Below, in pieces: positions 44,797 through 54,017 of a stretch of DNA of 64,000 bases. The notes beneath the pieces were generated by a model. That model saw only the letters and a list, made by a program, of their open reading frames with translations. It did no database searches and had not been told where the DNA came from. Location of the stretch: positions 930,001 to 994,000 of the forward strand of contig NZ_CP051515.1 in NCBI RefSeq assembly GCF_012689525.1. The letters run 5' to 3'. Made by a program: the position numbers and the translations under genes. How positions within the stretch are numbered: position 1 is the stretch's first letter; each line of letters begins with the position of its first letter. The stretch is from Paraburkholderia aromaticivorans (GTDB taxonomy: Bacteria; Pseudomonadota; Gammaproteobacteria; Burkholderiales; Burkholderiaceae).

Positions 44797-46023
44797 TTAA
44801 TAACCCGTTTCCGCCGCCGGCTTCAGGAAAAGCTCATGCACCGGCGCGAAATGCGCGTAGAGCGGCAGAATCGCGCCGCCCATTGCACGCGCATCGGCGC
44901 CGATCGCGCCTTCCAGTAATTGCGGACGCACCATGCCTTCCCATTCGAAGCGGTCGAGCACGCGCTCGGTGCGGCGAATGATTTCACGCACCAGTTGCCG
45001 GTCGAGTTCGCCGTCGATCACGATCGCTTCGAGATCGAGCAGGGCGGCCGCATTGGTCAGTGCATTGGCGATCGCGGGACACGCGCTATCGAGCCATTGC
45101 TCGGTATGCCGCCACATCTCCGGCGACAACGCGCGATGATCGTGCGCCGCCGCGGCCGGCGCGCCCGCATCGGTCAACAGCTTTTCGAGCACGAAGCCCG
45201 ACGCCGCGTGCAGCAATTGGCGCGCGGGTTTGCGCGCGCCGCCTTCGCGCAGCGGAATCGAGCCGACCGCGCCCGCGTTGTCGTGCGGGCCGCCATGCAA
45301 ACGGCCGTCGATGACGAGACCGCCGCCGATAAACGTGCCGACGAACAGATATAGAAAATTGTGGATGCCGCGACCTTGGCCCATTACGAGTTCGGCGGCG
45401 CAGGCGGCCGTGGTGTCTTTGGCGAACTCGACGGGCAGGCCGGTCATGGTGCCGATGCGCGAGCGCAGATCGATCTCGTTCCACGCTTCGAGCGCGTCGG
45501 GCGGCGCGCCGAGAAAGTCACGCCAGCCGCCGAGCCACAAAGGCGCCGCAACGCCCACGCCGACCACCTGGCTGGCCTTCGCGCCGAGCGTCTGATTCAC
45601 GCGCGCGAGTTTATTTTCGAGCGCGGGAAACAGCGTGCGTGGATCGGGATACGCGTAGTCTAAGACATCGCGGTGCACCACGTGGCCGGCGAAATCCATC
45701 GCCAGCACGTCGAGACTGCGGCGTCCCACCTTGATGCCGATGGTGTACGCGCCTTGCGCGCGCAACGCGATCGGCACCGACGGCTGGCCGATCCTGCCGC
45801 GCACGCGCGCCTGCTTTTCGAGCAGGCCGTCGTCGATGAGACGCTCGACGATCATCGACACGGTCTGCATCGAAAGACGTGTGAGGCGGCCCACGTCGGC
45901 TTTCGGCAGCGGCCCATGCAAGCGTATCGTCTGCAACACGATACGCTCGTTGAACTGCCGCATGCCGACCTGATTCGAGCCGACCGTGCGTTTGAGGGGC
46001 GAGCGGGTGCCGGTGGTTTCCAT
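44797..46023 (-). CDS. ROK-family transcriptional repressor
   Basis: A 408-residue protein with an N-terminal winged HTH (NERIVLQTIRLHGPLPKADV, GRLTRLSMQTVSMIVERLID) and a C-terminal ROK kinase-like fold (YTIGIKVGRRSLDVLAMDFA, VEFAKDTTAACAAELVMGQG, FLYLFVGTFIGGGLVIDG). The usual ROK zinc motif CxCGxxGC is not seen, so it may use another fold element. It is the last gene of the ABC sugar operon, on the same strand, and likely represses that operon by binding the palindrome at 49099-49121 until sugar binds. Start at 46023 or 46050. Confidence 0.87.
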   Translation of the reverse strand: METTGTRSPLKRTVGSNQVGMRQFNERIVLQTIRLHGPLPKADVGRLTRLSMQTVSMIVERLIDDGLLEKQARVRGRIGQPSVPIALRAQGAYTIGIKVGRRSLDVLAMDFAGHVVHRDVLDYAYPDPRTLFPALENKLARVNQTLGAKASQVVGVGVAAPLWLGGWRDFLGAPPDALEAWNEIDLRSRIGTMTGLPVEFAKDTTAACAAELVMGQGRGIHNFLYLFVGTFIGGGLVIDGRLHGGPHDNAGAVGSIPLREGGARKPARQLLHAASGFVLEKLLTDAGAPAAAAHDHRALSPEMWRHTEQWLDSACPAIANALTNAAALLDLEAIVIDGELDRQLVREIIRRTERVLDRFEWEGMVRPQLLEGAIGADARAMGGAILPLYAHFAPVHELFLKPAAETGY

Positions 46024-46053
46024 GGTGAGAGCCCGCTCAGCAGGATGCACGCA

Positions 46054-46851
46054 TCATGCAATCGCCTTGACGTCTGCTTCCTTTGCGCCGGTCATGATTG
46101 CCACCGCCTCCGACATGTGGATGTCTTTCCTGTTCACGAGCGCCGCGCGCCGGCCGAGTCGCTGAATATGAATGCGGTCCGCGATCTCGAACACGTGCGG
46201 CATGTTGTGGCTGATCAGGATCACCGGCAAGCCGCGATCGCGCACGCGCCGGATCAGTTCCAGCACCATGTTGCCTTCCTTCACGCCGAGCGCGGCGGTA
46301 GGCTCGTCGAGAATCACCACGTGCCGCGCGAACGCCGCACTGCGCGCCACGGCCACGCCCTGGCGTTGGCCGCCCGAGAGTGTTTCGACGGCCTGGCGCA
46401 TCGAACGAATGCCGATCTGCAGGTCCTTCATATGCGCGGTCGCTTCGTCCAGCATGCGGCGCTTGTCGATCATCTTGAAGATCGAGCCGCGCCAGCCGGG
46501 TTTGAGCAGTTCGCGCGCAAGGAACAGGTTTTCGGCGATGCTCATGGCGGGCGCCACCGCGAGTTCCTGATACACCGTCTCGATGCCTTGTGCGCGGGCA
46601 TCCAGCGGGCTGCGGAATTTGACCGGCTTGCCGTCGAGCAGAATCTCGCCTTCGTCCGGCACCGTGGCGCCGGAGAGGGCCTTGATCAACGACGATTTTC
46701 CCGCGCCGTTATCGCCGATCACGGCCATGATCTCGCCGGGCAACACTTCGAAGTCGCAACCGTCGAGCGCGGTCACGTTGCCATAGCGTTTGATGAGTCC
46801 GCGCGCCTGCAGAACGGGCATCGCGGAAGAAACGGAAGTAGGTGTCGACAT
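46054..46851 (-). CDS. frcA: Sugar ABC transporter ATPase (FrcA-like, single domain)
   Basis: A 265-residue ATPase of the CUT2 type but with only one nucleotide-binding domain. Walker A IGDNGAGKSSLIK, signature LSGGQRQGVAVARS and Walker B VVILDEPTAALG are present, with FKMIDKRRMLDEATAHMKDL in the helical region. Classical CUT2 ATPases are about 500 residues with two domains; the short form matches the fructose FrcA of rhizobia. It powers the permease upstream. The start at 46851 (MSTPTSVSS) is preferred over 46875. Confidence 0.88.
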   Translation of the reverse strand: MSTPTSVSSAMPVLQARGLIKRYGNVTALDGCDFEVLPGEIMAVIGDNGAGKSSLIKALSGATVPDEGEILLDGKPVKFRSPLDARAQGIETVYQELAVAPAMSIAENLFLARELLKPGWRGSIFKMIDKRRMLDEATAHMKDLQIGIRSMRQAVETLSGGQRQGVAVARSAAFARHVVILDEPTAALGVKEGNMVLELIRRVRDRGLPVILISHNMPHVFEIADRIHIQRLGRRAALVNRKDIHMSEAVAIMTGAKEADVKAIA

Positions 46852-46871
46852 GACGGGCTCCTCTAGAGCGT

Positions 46872-47858
46872 TCAACCGCGACGATGGGAAAGTTTGTCCG
46901 CGGCTACCGCGAGAATCACCAGCATGCCGGTGATCAACACCTGGTAGACCGAAGAGACGCCGATCAGAGTCAACCCATTGCGGAACACGCCGACGATCAA
47001 CGCGCCGAGCAGCGTGCCGACAATCGAGCCGCGTCCGCCGAACAGACTCGTGCCGCCGAGCACGACCGCGGTAATACTGTCGAGATTCTCGGTTTGCCCC
47101 GCCTGCGGATCGCCCACGCCGGTACGCGACACGGACAACAGCGCGGCGATGCCGTAAATCGCGCCGGCCAGCGAATACACGGTCAGCAAAATCTTCTGCG
47201 ACGACAGACCCATGAGCCGCGCGGCCTCGGGATTATTGCCCAGCGCGTACAGATGCCGGCCCGGCACCGTATCGCGCAACACAAACCACGTGGCCAGATA
47301 CATCAGCAAGGTGAGCACGGTGCCGTAGGTGACATCCGCGGGGCCGAGCTTGAACGTGTTGCCGAAGAACATGATCGCGTCTGGCAGGTTCGACACGCTC
47401 TCCGCGTTCGAATAGATCTGCGTGAGCGCGAAGGCGATATTCAGCGTACCCAACGTGACGATGAAGGCGGGCAGTTTGATGCGCGTGATCAGCACGCCGT
47501 TGAGGGCGCCGAACAGCGTGCTCGCGCCGACCCCGCAGAGAATCGCGAGGGCCGGCGGTACGCCGAGTGTCACCGCGAATTTGGTCATGATGATCGAGCC
47601 GAACGCCATCACCATGCCGCAGGAGAGATCGATGCCACCGGTCAGCACGATCAGCGTCTGGCCGATGGCGATGACCGCGACCACCATGGTTTGCTGCAGG
47701 ATCAGCGAGAGATTCTGGAACGACAGGAAGCGGTTGCTCTGCGAAATGAAGAAGCCGCAAGCCAGCACCAGCGCGATGAGTGGCCCGACTTCGGCAAGCG
47801 ATGGCATGCGTTCGGCGAACGAACGTGAGTGGCTGGCGGGCGCAGAAGGAGTCGACAT
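46872..47858 (-). CDS. frcC: Sugar ABC transporter permease (FrcC-like)
   Basis: A 328-residue CUT2 permease with about eight to ten spans. The family signature IGQTLIVLTGGIDLSCGMVM and the C-terminal AVVLGGTSLFGGRGSIVGTL loop are present, as in ribose/fructose/xylose transporters. It lies between the binding protein and the ATPase in the same operon, with 20 bases to the ATPase. The start MSTPSAPASHSRSFAERMPS is followed by the first hydrophobic segment. Confidence 0.9.
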   Translation of the reverse strand: MSTPSAPASHSRSFAERMPSLAEVGPLIALVLACGFFISQSNRFLSFQNLSLILQQTMVVAVIAIGQTLIVLTGGIDLSCGMVMAFGSIIMTKFAVTLGVPPALAILCGVGASTLFGALNGVLITRIKLPAFIVTLGTLNIAFALTQIYSNAESVSNLPDAIMFFGNTFKLGPADVTYGTVLTLLMYLATWFVLRDTVPGRHLYALGNNPEAARLMGLSSQKILLTVYSLAGAIYGIAALLSVSRTGVGDPQAGQTENLDSITAVVLGGTSLFGGRGSIVGTLLGALIVGVFRNGLTLIGVSSVYQVLITGMLVILAVAADKLSHRRG

Positions 47859-47950
47859 GATGGATGACCTCGATGCATGAGCGTGGCGCTCTGGCCACGC
47901 GGCAAATCCGATGGCGGCCCGACGCGGCGGGCCACTCTATTCAGTGCGCG

Positions 47951-48955
47951 TTACTTGTTGCCCCAGCAGTTGTCGAGGCCGAACTTGGTGTCCTTGCTGT
48001 CGAGACCGGACATCGGTTTGTCGGTGATCAGCGTCACGCCGGTGTCCTGATAGCCGGAGACTTTCTTGCCGGTTTTCGCGTACTCGACGCCGGCCGTCAC
48101 GCCGAGCGAGGCCATCTTCAGCGGATACTGCTGCGAGGTCGCGGCAATGGCGCCAGCCTTGACGTTGCGCACGCCTTCGCAGCCGCCGTCGATGGAGACG
48201 ATCATCACGCTCTTGTCCTTGCCCGCCGCCTTGAGCGCGCGGTAGGCGCCCGCTGCGGCCGGCTCGTTGATCGTGTAGACCACGTTGATGTCGGGCGACT
48301 TCTGCAGGCAGTTTTCCATCGCCGTCTGGCCCTTGGCCTGATCGCCACGCGTGTCCTGGCTGCAGACTACCGAGGGATCGCCTTCCTTCACGCCGAAGCC
48401 TTCCAGGAAGCCGTTATGACGCAGCACGCCGACCGAGACGCCGGGCGCGAGATCGAGCGTGGCGATCTTCGCGGGCTTGCCGTTGAGCGCGGCTTTCGCG
48501 TACTTGCCGATCAGCACGCCGGCCTTGAAGTTGTCGGTGGCGAAAAGGGCGTCGGTCGCGTCTTGCGGATCAGTCGGCGTGTCGAGCGCGACCACCATCA
48601 CGCCGGCCGCGCGCGCTTTCTTGATGCTCGGCACGATCGCCTTGGTGTCGCTCGGCGTGATCAGGATCGCTTTCGCACCGGCCGTCATCATGTTTTCGAT
48701 GGCGGTGACCTGGCTCGCGTTGTCGCCGTCGAATTTGCCGGCGGCGGTGATCAGCTTCGCGCCGTTTTTCGAGGCGGCCGCTTCCGCGCCCTGTTTCATC
48801 TTCACGAAGAACGGGTTGGTGTCGGTCTTGGTGATGAGGCCGACGACAGGCTGGTCAGCCGCCTGGCTCGCGCTCGCACACCATACCGCCGATGCCGCGA
48901 CGCACATCGACACGATTTTCCTGGCGACAGGAAGCCTGCGGGAATTCAGATTCAT
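47951..48955 (-). CDS. frcB: Sugar-binding protein of the ABC importer (FrcB-like)
   Basis: A 334-residue periplasmic binding protein of the ribose/fructose type (peripla_BP_4). The signal peptide ends SASQAA-D near residue 33. The mature protein has VGLITKTDTNPFFVKMKQGA, ALDTPTDPQDATDALFATDN, GDQAKGQTAMENCLQKSPDI and SIDGGCEGVRNVKAGAIAAT, in a layout close to the rhizobial fructose FrcB. Fructose or a related monosaccharide is therefore a reasonable guess. It is the first gene, 92 bases upstream of the permease, and is driven by the promoter at 49120-49148. Confidence 0.87.
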   Translation of the reverse strand: MNLNSRRLPVARKIVSMCVAASAVWCASASQAADQPVVGLITKTDTNPFFVKMKQGAEAAASKNGAKLITAAGKFDGDNASQVTAIENMMTAGAKAILITPSDTKAIVPSIKKARAAGVMVVALDTPTDPQDATDALFATDNFKAGVLIGKYAKAALNGKPAKIATLDLAPGVSVGVLRHNGFLEGFGVKEGDPSVVCSQDTRGDQAKGQTAMENCLQKSPDINVVYTINEPAAAGAYRALKAAGKDKSVMIVSIDGGCEGVRNVKAGAIAATSQQYPLKMASLGVTAGVEYAKTGKKVSGYQDTGVTLITDKPMSGLDSKDTKFGLDNCWGNK

Positions 48956-49098
48956 GGGACGCTCCTCCGGTTTTTGGCAACGACGTTGTGGTACTGGCGG
49001 TTGCCTGCGCGAACGCTGCGTGCTGACAACCTGGTTTGCGGTCTGCTGCGAAATGAAGGTGGTTCGAAACGACCTGGACTTGGGTCGATTCTCGCCGC

Positions 49099-49148
49099 CT
49101 AAATCACTTTGGTTGATTTAGTACAGCAGGCGCGTCGACGCGCGTCAA
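49099..49148 (-). promoter_or_regulatory. Sigma-70 promoter and operator of the frc-like operon
   Basis: On the minus strand TTGACG (49143-49148), a 17-base spacer and TGTACT (49120-49125) form a promoter. Directly overlapping and downstream lies a perfect inverted repeat CTAAATCA-N7-TGATTTAG (49099-49121). It sits at the expected transcription start, where a repressor would block initiation. The ROK protein of the operon is the natural candidate. It lies 144 bases before the binding-protein gene. Confidence 0.7.
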
Positions 49149-49552
49149 GGAAATCATCGGAATGGCAGATTGCGCGCGAAAAGCTGCCAGCTGGCTGCAC
49201 GCCTTATGTGGTGGGGATTCGGCGGAGTGGTGCGGTGCGAGATCGAGCGTTCGGGCTTGGGGAAAGTCCTGGCTCGCGTGAAAGTAAAGTGAAAGCTGAT
49301 TGAGGTTTTCTCGACGCCAAATCGTTTGCGTCGCAAGGGTATTCAGCGAACCCTGAAGTGCGCGGACATCGCGGTTATCACGATGTCCGTGACGAATCGG
49401 CTTAGCGGCGCGGCGCGAGCGCTTGCCGCCTCGTTTCGGCCCGTAGGCCGTGGAACCGCTTGCCGCAGGCGTTTGCGGGCGGCGCGTGAGGAAGGCGGCG
49501 CGCGCGTAGCGAGGATTCGCTACGTAACGTCCGTGATGCTGTTACGGCCACA
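49149..49552. other. Non-coding stretch between the frc promoter and the LacI gene
   Basis: About 400 bases with no protein-like frame. It contains the 3' flank of the LacI gene and upstream sequence of the frc promoter. No terminator with T-run or repeat was recognised. Confidence 0.45.
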
Positions 49553-50584
49553 TCAGCGCGAACGCGGTACGCCCGTGGATGCGCGCACGACCAGTTCGGG
49601 CGGCGAGGCGATGCGCATCGGCACGCTGGCCGTTGGGCGACCCGCCTGTCCATACGACGACTCGATCAACTCGCGCAGCAGCGATACCGCAAGTCCGGCG
49701 ACTTCGACCGTCGGTACGGCGACCGTCGTCAACGCGGGGCGCGACTCGCGCGCGAGCTGGATATCGGTGATGCCGATCACGGACAGGTCCGCCGGCACGT
49801 TCAGGCCGAGGTCGGCGGCGGCGTGCATCGCGCCGAGCGCGGGCAGGTCGTTGGTCACGAAAATCGCGGTGAGCTTCGGATCGCTTTCGAGCAGCGCGCG
49901 TGCCGCTTCGTAGCCGCCCTGGATCGTGTCCGCCGCATGTTTGACACGGCCTTTCGGCGCGCCGCCGGCGCGCAGTGCATCGACGAAACCTTCGTAACGG
50001 GCCGCATGAATGCCCGAGGCTTTGCTGCCGACAATCGCGCCGATCCGCCGATGGCCGAGCTCCAGCAAATGCGCACCCGCCAGTTCGCCCGCGCGCCGGA
50101 AATCGACCGCGACGCACGGCAGCCCCGGTGGTTCGTTAGGCCGTTCCCACATGCACAGCACCACCGGCGTGCCGCGCGATTCGGTCGTATGGAGATCGGC
50201 GAAATCGAGGTTCGCGTTCGTCACGAGCACGCCCTCGGAAAGCGTGCCGGCGATCTGGTCGAGATACGCGCGGCCGGTGTGCGGATCTTCGTTCGTATTG
50301 CAGATGATCACGAAGTGGCCGCTGGTGCGCGCCGCGCGTTCGACGGCGAGCGCGAACTCCGGATAGAACGGATTGGCGATGCTCGACACCATCAGCGCGA
50401 GGGTCGGCGCGCGACCTTCGGCGAGCGCGCGAGCGGCGAGATGCGGGCGGTAGCCAAGCGCTTCGACGGCTTCGAGCACGCGCTGCCGGGTGGTCGCGCC
50501 GACCCGGCCACGGTTGCGCAGCACGTTGGATACCGTCGCCGGCGTGACGCCGGCATGACGCGCGACTTCGCTGAGTGTAGGCAT
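49553..50584 (-). CDS. LacI-family transcriptional repressor
   Basis: A 343-residue repressor with the LacI headpiece (TLSEVARHAGVTPATVSNVL, then RVGATTRQRVLEAVEALGYR, hinge-type HLAARALAEG) and a sugar-binding core (ALMVSSIANPFYPEFALAVE, AIFVTNDLPALGAMHAAADL). The gene is divergent from the galactoside operon. Between them lies a perfect 16-base palindrome (50726-50741) of the type LacI proteins bind. It most likely represses that operon and is released by a galactoside or derivative. Confidence 0.9.
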   Translation of the reverse strand: MPTLSEVARHAGVTPATVSNVLRNRGRVGATTRQRVLEAVEALGYRPHLAARALAEGRAPTLALMVSSIANPFYPEFALAVERAARTSGHFVIICNTNEDPHTGRAYLDQIAGTLSEGVLVTNANLDFADLHTTESRGTPVVLCMWERPNEPPGLPCVAVDFRRAGELAGAHLLELGHRRIGAIVGSKASGIHAARYEGFVDALRAGGAPKGRVKHAADTIQGGYEAARALLESDPKLTAIFVTNDLPALGAMHAAADLGLNVPADLSVIGITDIQLARESRPALTTVAVPTVEVAGLAVSLLRELIESSYGQAGRPTASVPMRIASPPELVVRASTGVPRSR

Positions 50585-50725
50585 GGTGTTTTCAGTATTT
50601 GGGACGGCTGTCCGACATTTGCATCACGCGCCAAGGCGCGGCACCATCTGTCGCACAAACAAAACGATCTCGGAGACAGGCAAGGCCCCAACGATCCCAA
50701 GCGATCGATTTTTTTCGGCCCTGCT

Positions 50726-50741
50726 GATTAAGCGCTTAATC
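50726..50741. promoter_or_regulatory. LacI-type operator
   Basis: GATTAAGC-GCTTAATC is a perfect 16-base palindrome with a central CG, typical of LacI/GalR operators. It lies 38 bases upstream of the ATPase gene and 142 bases upstream of the LacI gene. A partial second copy (GATTAAATC) appears at 50756-50764. Confidence 0.8.
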
Positions 50742-50778
50742 TCCGACTTCGAGCCGATTAAATCACGGAGTCGATGCA

Positions 50779-51933
50779 ATGGCGAGCATTTCGTTAAGAG
50801 GCGTGCAGAAGGCGTATGGCGACGGCGCGCCGGTGATCCGCGACGTGGATCTCGAGATCGGCGAAAACGATTTCTGCGTGTTTCTCGGTCCGTCCGGCTG
50901 CGGCAAGTCCACCTTGCTGCGCATGATCGCCGGCCTCGAAGACCTCAGCGACGGCGACCTATCGATTGGCGGCAAACTCATGAACGACGTGCCGGCCGCG
51001 CAACGCGGCGTGGCAATGGTGTTCCAGAGCTACGCGCTGTTTCCGCACATGAGCGTGTTCGAGAACATGGCGTTCGGCCTGAAGCTCGCAAAAACCCCGA
51101 AGGATGAAATCGACCGCAAGGTGCGAGAAGCCGCGCGCATCCTGCAACTGGAAGCCTTGCTCGAACGCAAGCCCAAGGCGTTGTCCGGCGGCCAGCGGCA
51201 GCGGGTGGCGATCGGCCGCGCCATCGTGCGCCAACCTGGCGTGTTTCTGTTCGACGAGCCGCTTTCCAATCTCGATGCCACGCTGCGTGGCCAGACTCGC
51301 ATCGAGATCGCGCGGCTGCATAAGCAGTTCGCCAAAGCCAGCGTGGTCTATGTGACGCACGACCAGATCGAAGCGATGACGCTCGCCGACAAGATCGTGC
51401 TGCTGCATGCCGGTAAGGACACCGAGCGCTACGGCAGCATCGCGCAGATCGGCGCGCCGCTTGAGTTGTACCACCGTCCGAAGAGCCGCTTCGTCGCGGG
51501 TTTCATCGGTTCGCCGCGCATGAATTTTCTGCCGGGAAGAGTGGCCTCGGTCGATGCGCAAGGCGTGACCGTCACGCTCGATCACACGGAAGAAACCGTG
51601 CGCGTGCCGGTGAACGGCGCGGGGTTGCAAACCTCGCAAGCGGTCACGCTCGGCGTGCGCCCTGAACACCTGGAATTTGTCGATCCGTCTTCCGTCGCGC
51701 CTGACGACGCCGTGCTGACGCGCACCGTGTCGCTCGTCGAACAGCTCGGCGAACACAGCTACGTCCACCTCGATCAGCCCGGCGGCGCCGCGCTGATCGC
51801 CAAAGCGCCGGGCAATACGCGCCTCGCGCCCGGCGAGAGCGCGAGCTTGCGCGTGCCGCCGTCCGCCTGCCATTTGTTTACCGAAGACGGCTTTGCCGCC
51901 GCTTCGCTTGAATCCGTCGAACACTACGCATAG
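50779..51933 (+). CDS. Sugar ABC transporter ATP-binding protein (MalK/UgpC type)
   Basis: A 384-residue CUT1 ATPase. Walker A is [19 protein letters not shown], the signature [15 protein letters not shown], Walker [14 protein letters not shown], and the H-loop [18 protein letters not shown]. The C-terminal regulatory TOBE region starts near residue 245 ([20 protein letters not shown]). First gene of the LacI-controlled operon. It energises the permease pair at 55336-57181 and, being a general MalK-type subunit, could also serve other ATPase-lacking importers such as the one at 1941-4946; that is speculative. Confidence 0.92.
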   Translation: MASISLRGVQKAYGDGAPVIRDVDLEIGENDFCVFLGPSGCGKSTLLRMIAGLEDLSDGDLSIGGKLMNDVPAAQRGVAMVFQSYALFPHMSVFENMAFGLKLAKTPKDEIDRKVREAARILQLEALLERKPKALSGGQRQRVAIGRAIVRQPGVFLFDEPLSNLDATLRGQTRIEIARLHKQFAKASVVYVTHDQIEAMTLADKIVLLHAGKDTERYGSIAQIGAPLELYHRPKSRFVAGFIGSPRMNFLPGRVASVDAQGVTVTLDHTEETVRVPVNGAGLQTSQAVTLGVRPEHLEFVDPSSVAPDDAVLTRTVSLVEQLGEHSYVHLDQPGGAALIAKAPGNTRLAPGESASLRVPPSACHLFTEDGFAAASLESVEHYA

Positions 51934-51944
51934 AGGACATTTGG

Positions 51945-53930
51945 ATGCGCCTTGGAGTCTGTTATTACCCGGAACACTGGCCGGAGTCGATGTGGGAAGA
52001 CGACGCTCGCCGGATGAAAGCCCTCGGCATCGAACAGGTGCGGATCGCCGAATTTGCCTGGAGCCGGATCGAGCCGACGCCTGGCGAATACGATTGGGGC
52101 TGGCTCGACCGCTCGATCGATGTGCTCGGCGCAGCCGGCCTGCAGGTGGTGATGTGCACGCCGACAGCGACGCCGCCGAAGTGGCTGATCGATCGTCATC
52201 CCGACATTCTGCCGGTCGGCGCCGATGGCCGTCCGCGTGCGTTCGGTTCGCGGCGTCATTACGACTTCTCGTCGCCGTCGTATTTCACCGCATCGCAGAA
52301 GATTTGCACGGCGGTGGCCGAGCGCTACGGCAAGCATCCGGCTGTCGCTTACTGGCAGACCGACAATGAGTTCGGCTGCCACCACACGGTGGTCAGTTAT
52401 TCGCCGGCGGCGGTGGGGCGCTTTCGCGAGTGGCTTAAAGCGCGCTATCACACCATCGACGCGTTGAACTGCGCGTGGGGCACGGTGTTCTGGAGCATGG
52501 AGTACCGCAGCTTCGAAGAGATCGACGCGCCGGTGGCGACCGTGACGGAAGCGCATCCTTCGCATCGCCTCGACTATCGGCGTTTCGCGTCCGACGAAGT
52601 GGCGCGCTATAACCGCATGCAGGTCGAGATCATCCGCGCGCATTCGCCGGGTCGGCCGGTCGCGCACAACTTCATGCAGCTTTTCACCGAGTTCGATCAC
52701 TACAAGGTCGCCGCCGATCTCGACGTGGCGACGTGGGACAGCTATCCGCTCGGCGCGCTCGAAGAGCAATGGTTCGCGCCGGAGGTGAAGGCGCGTTGGC
52801 TGCGCAGCGGGCATCCGGATTTCGCGTCGTTCAATCACGACGTCTATCGTGGCATGTCGAAGCTGCCGTTCTGGGTGATGGAGCAGCAGCCGGGTCCGGT
52901 GAACTGGGCGCTGTGGAATCCGGCGCCGCTGCCGGGCATGGTGCGGCTGTGGAGCTGGGAGGCGTTCGCGCATGGCGCGGGTTGCGTGTCGTATTTCCGC
53001 TGGCGTCAGGCGCCGTTCGCGCAGGAACAGATGCATGCGGGACTGAACACGCCCGATAACCGGCTCGACGTGGGCGGCAACGAGGCTGCACAGGTTGCCG
53101 GCGAGATTCGCACGGTGCTCGCCGCGAATGCCGACGCCAATGCCACGATCCGTTCGAAAGTCGCGCTCGTCTACGACTACGAGGCGAAGTGGCTGTTCGA
53201 GATTCATCCGCAGGGAGCGGACTTTCACTATCCGCGCTTCGCCTTCGAGTATTACTCGGCGTTGCGTTCGCTCGGCCTCGACGTGGATATCTTGCCGGTC
53301 GACGCGCCGCTGGACGGCTACAGCCTGATCGTCGTGCCGCCGCTGCCGGTCGTGCCTGCGGAGTTTGCAGAGCGTCTGGCGAGTTCGGGTGCGCAGGTTG
53401 TGCTCGGACCGCGCACGGGTTCGAAGACTAAAGATTTGCAGATTCCCGTGAACCTGCCGCCCGGTGCGCTGGCTTCGGTGCTGCCGCTGCGCGTGTGGCG
53501 CGTCGAATCGATGCGGCCGAACGTGACTGAAGCGGTGCGGCTCGCTGGTACCGGGGACGCGAGCGAAGCAGACGGTTTCGCGCGTCATTGGCGTGATTTC
53601 ATCGACAGCGACTCGGCGGAATCGCTCGACGTGCGCGCCCGATTCGCGGACGGCCATCCCGCGTATGTACAAGGCGGAGCGTTCCATTACCTGGCGAGTC
53701 TGTTCGATGACGCGTTCACGGTGCGTCTGTTTGCGCGGATCGCACAGGAAGCGGGTCTCGAAACGATGCCGCTCGGCGACGGCGTGCGAGTGAGCCGCCG
53801 CGGCGCGCTGACCTACGTGTTCAACTACGGCGACGAAGCGCACACGCTCGCCGGTGTAGCCGACGACGCTTTCGTGTTCGGTTCGCCCGCGATCGAACCA
53901 CAGGGCGTGGCCGTCTATCGATCACGATGA
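51945..53930 (+). CDS. Beta-galactosidase, glycoside hydrolase family 42
   Basis: A 661-residue GH42 enzyme. The start [20 protein letters not shown] is the family opening. The acid/base Glu142 is in [14 protein letters not shown], and the nucleophile Glu313 is in [15 protein letters not shown]. The trimerisation/C-terminal domains follow ([34 protein letters not shown]). It hydrolyses terminal beta-galactosides inside the cell; no signal peptide is seen. It is encoded 11 bases after the ATPase gene, with transporters downstream, so the operon imports and splits beta-galactosides. Confidence 0.92.
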   Translation: MRLGVCYYPEHWPESMWEDDARRMKALGIEQVRIAEFAWSRIEPTPGEYDWGWLDRSIDVLGAAGLQVVMCTPTATPPKWLIDRHPDILPVGADGRPRAFGSRRHYDFSSPSYFTASQKICTAVAERYGKHPAVAYWQTDNEFGCHHTVVSYSPAAVGRFREWLKARYHTIDALNCAWGTVFWSMEYRSFEEIDAPVATVTEAHPSHRLDYRRFASDEVARYNRMQVEIIRAHSPGRPVAHNFMQLFTEFDHYKVAADLDVATWDSYPLGALEEQWFAPEVKARWLRSGHPDFASFNHDVYRGMSKLPFWVMEQQPGPVNWALWNPAPLPGMVRLWSWEAFAHGAGCVSYFRWRQAPFAQEQMHAGLNTPDNRLDVGGNEAAQVAGEIRTVLAANADANATIRSKVALVYDYEAKWLFEIHPQGADFHYPRFAFEYYSALRSLGLDVDILPVDAPLDGYSLIVVPPLPVVPAEFAERLASSGAQVVLGPRTGSKTKDLQIPVNLPPGALASVLPLRVWRVESMRPNVTEAVRLAGTGDASEADGFARHWRDFIDSDSAESLDVRARFADGHPAYVQGGAFHYLASLFDDAFTVRLFARIAQEAGLETMPLGDGVRVSRRGALTYVFNYGDEAHTLAGVADDAFVFGSPAIEPQGVAVYRSR

Positions 53931-54017
53931 CGGTCTGATGCACCGACGCAGTGTCCGATGAAATTCCAAGCAGTAACGACAACGACGCAAAATCAAGGAA
54001 TCAAGGAGACAGGCAAC

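Noticed and set aside
51924..53843. 639-codon minus-strand frame opposite the GH42 gene
   Set aside because: Shadow of the beta-galactosidase; rich in Arg and His, without any known motif.
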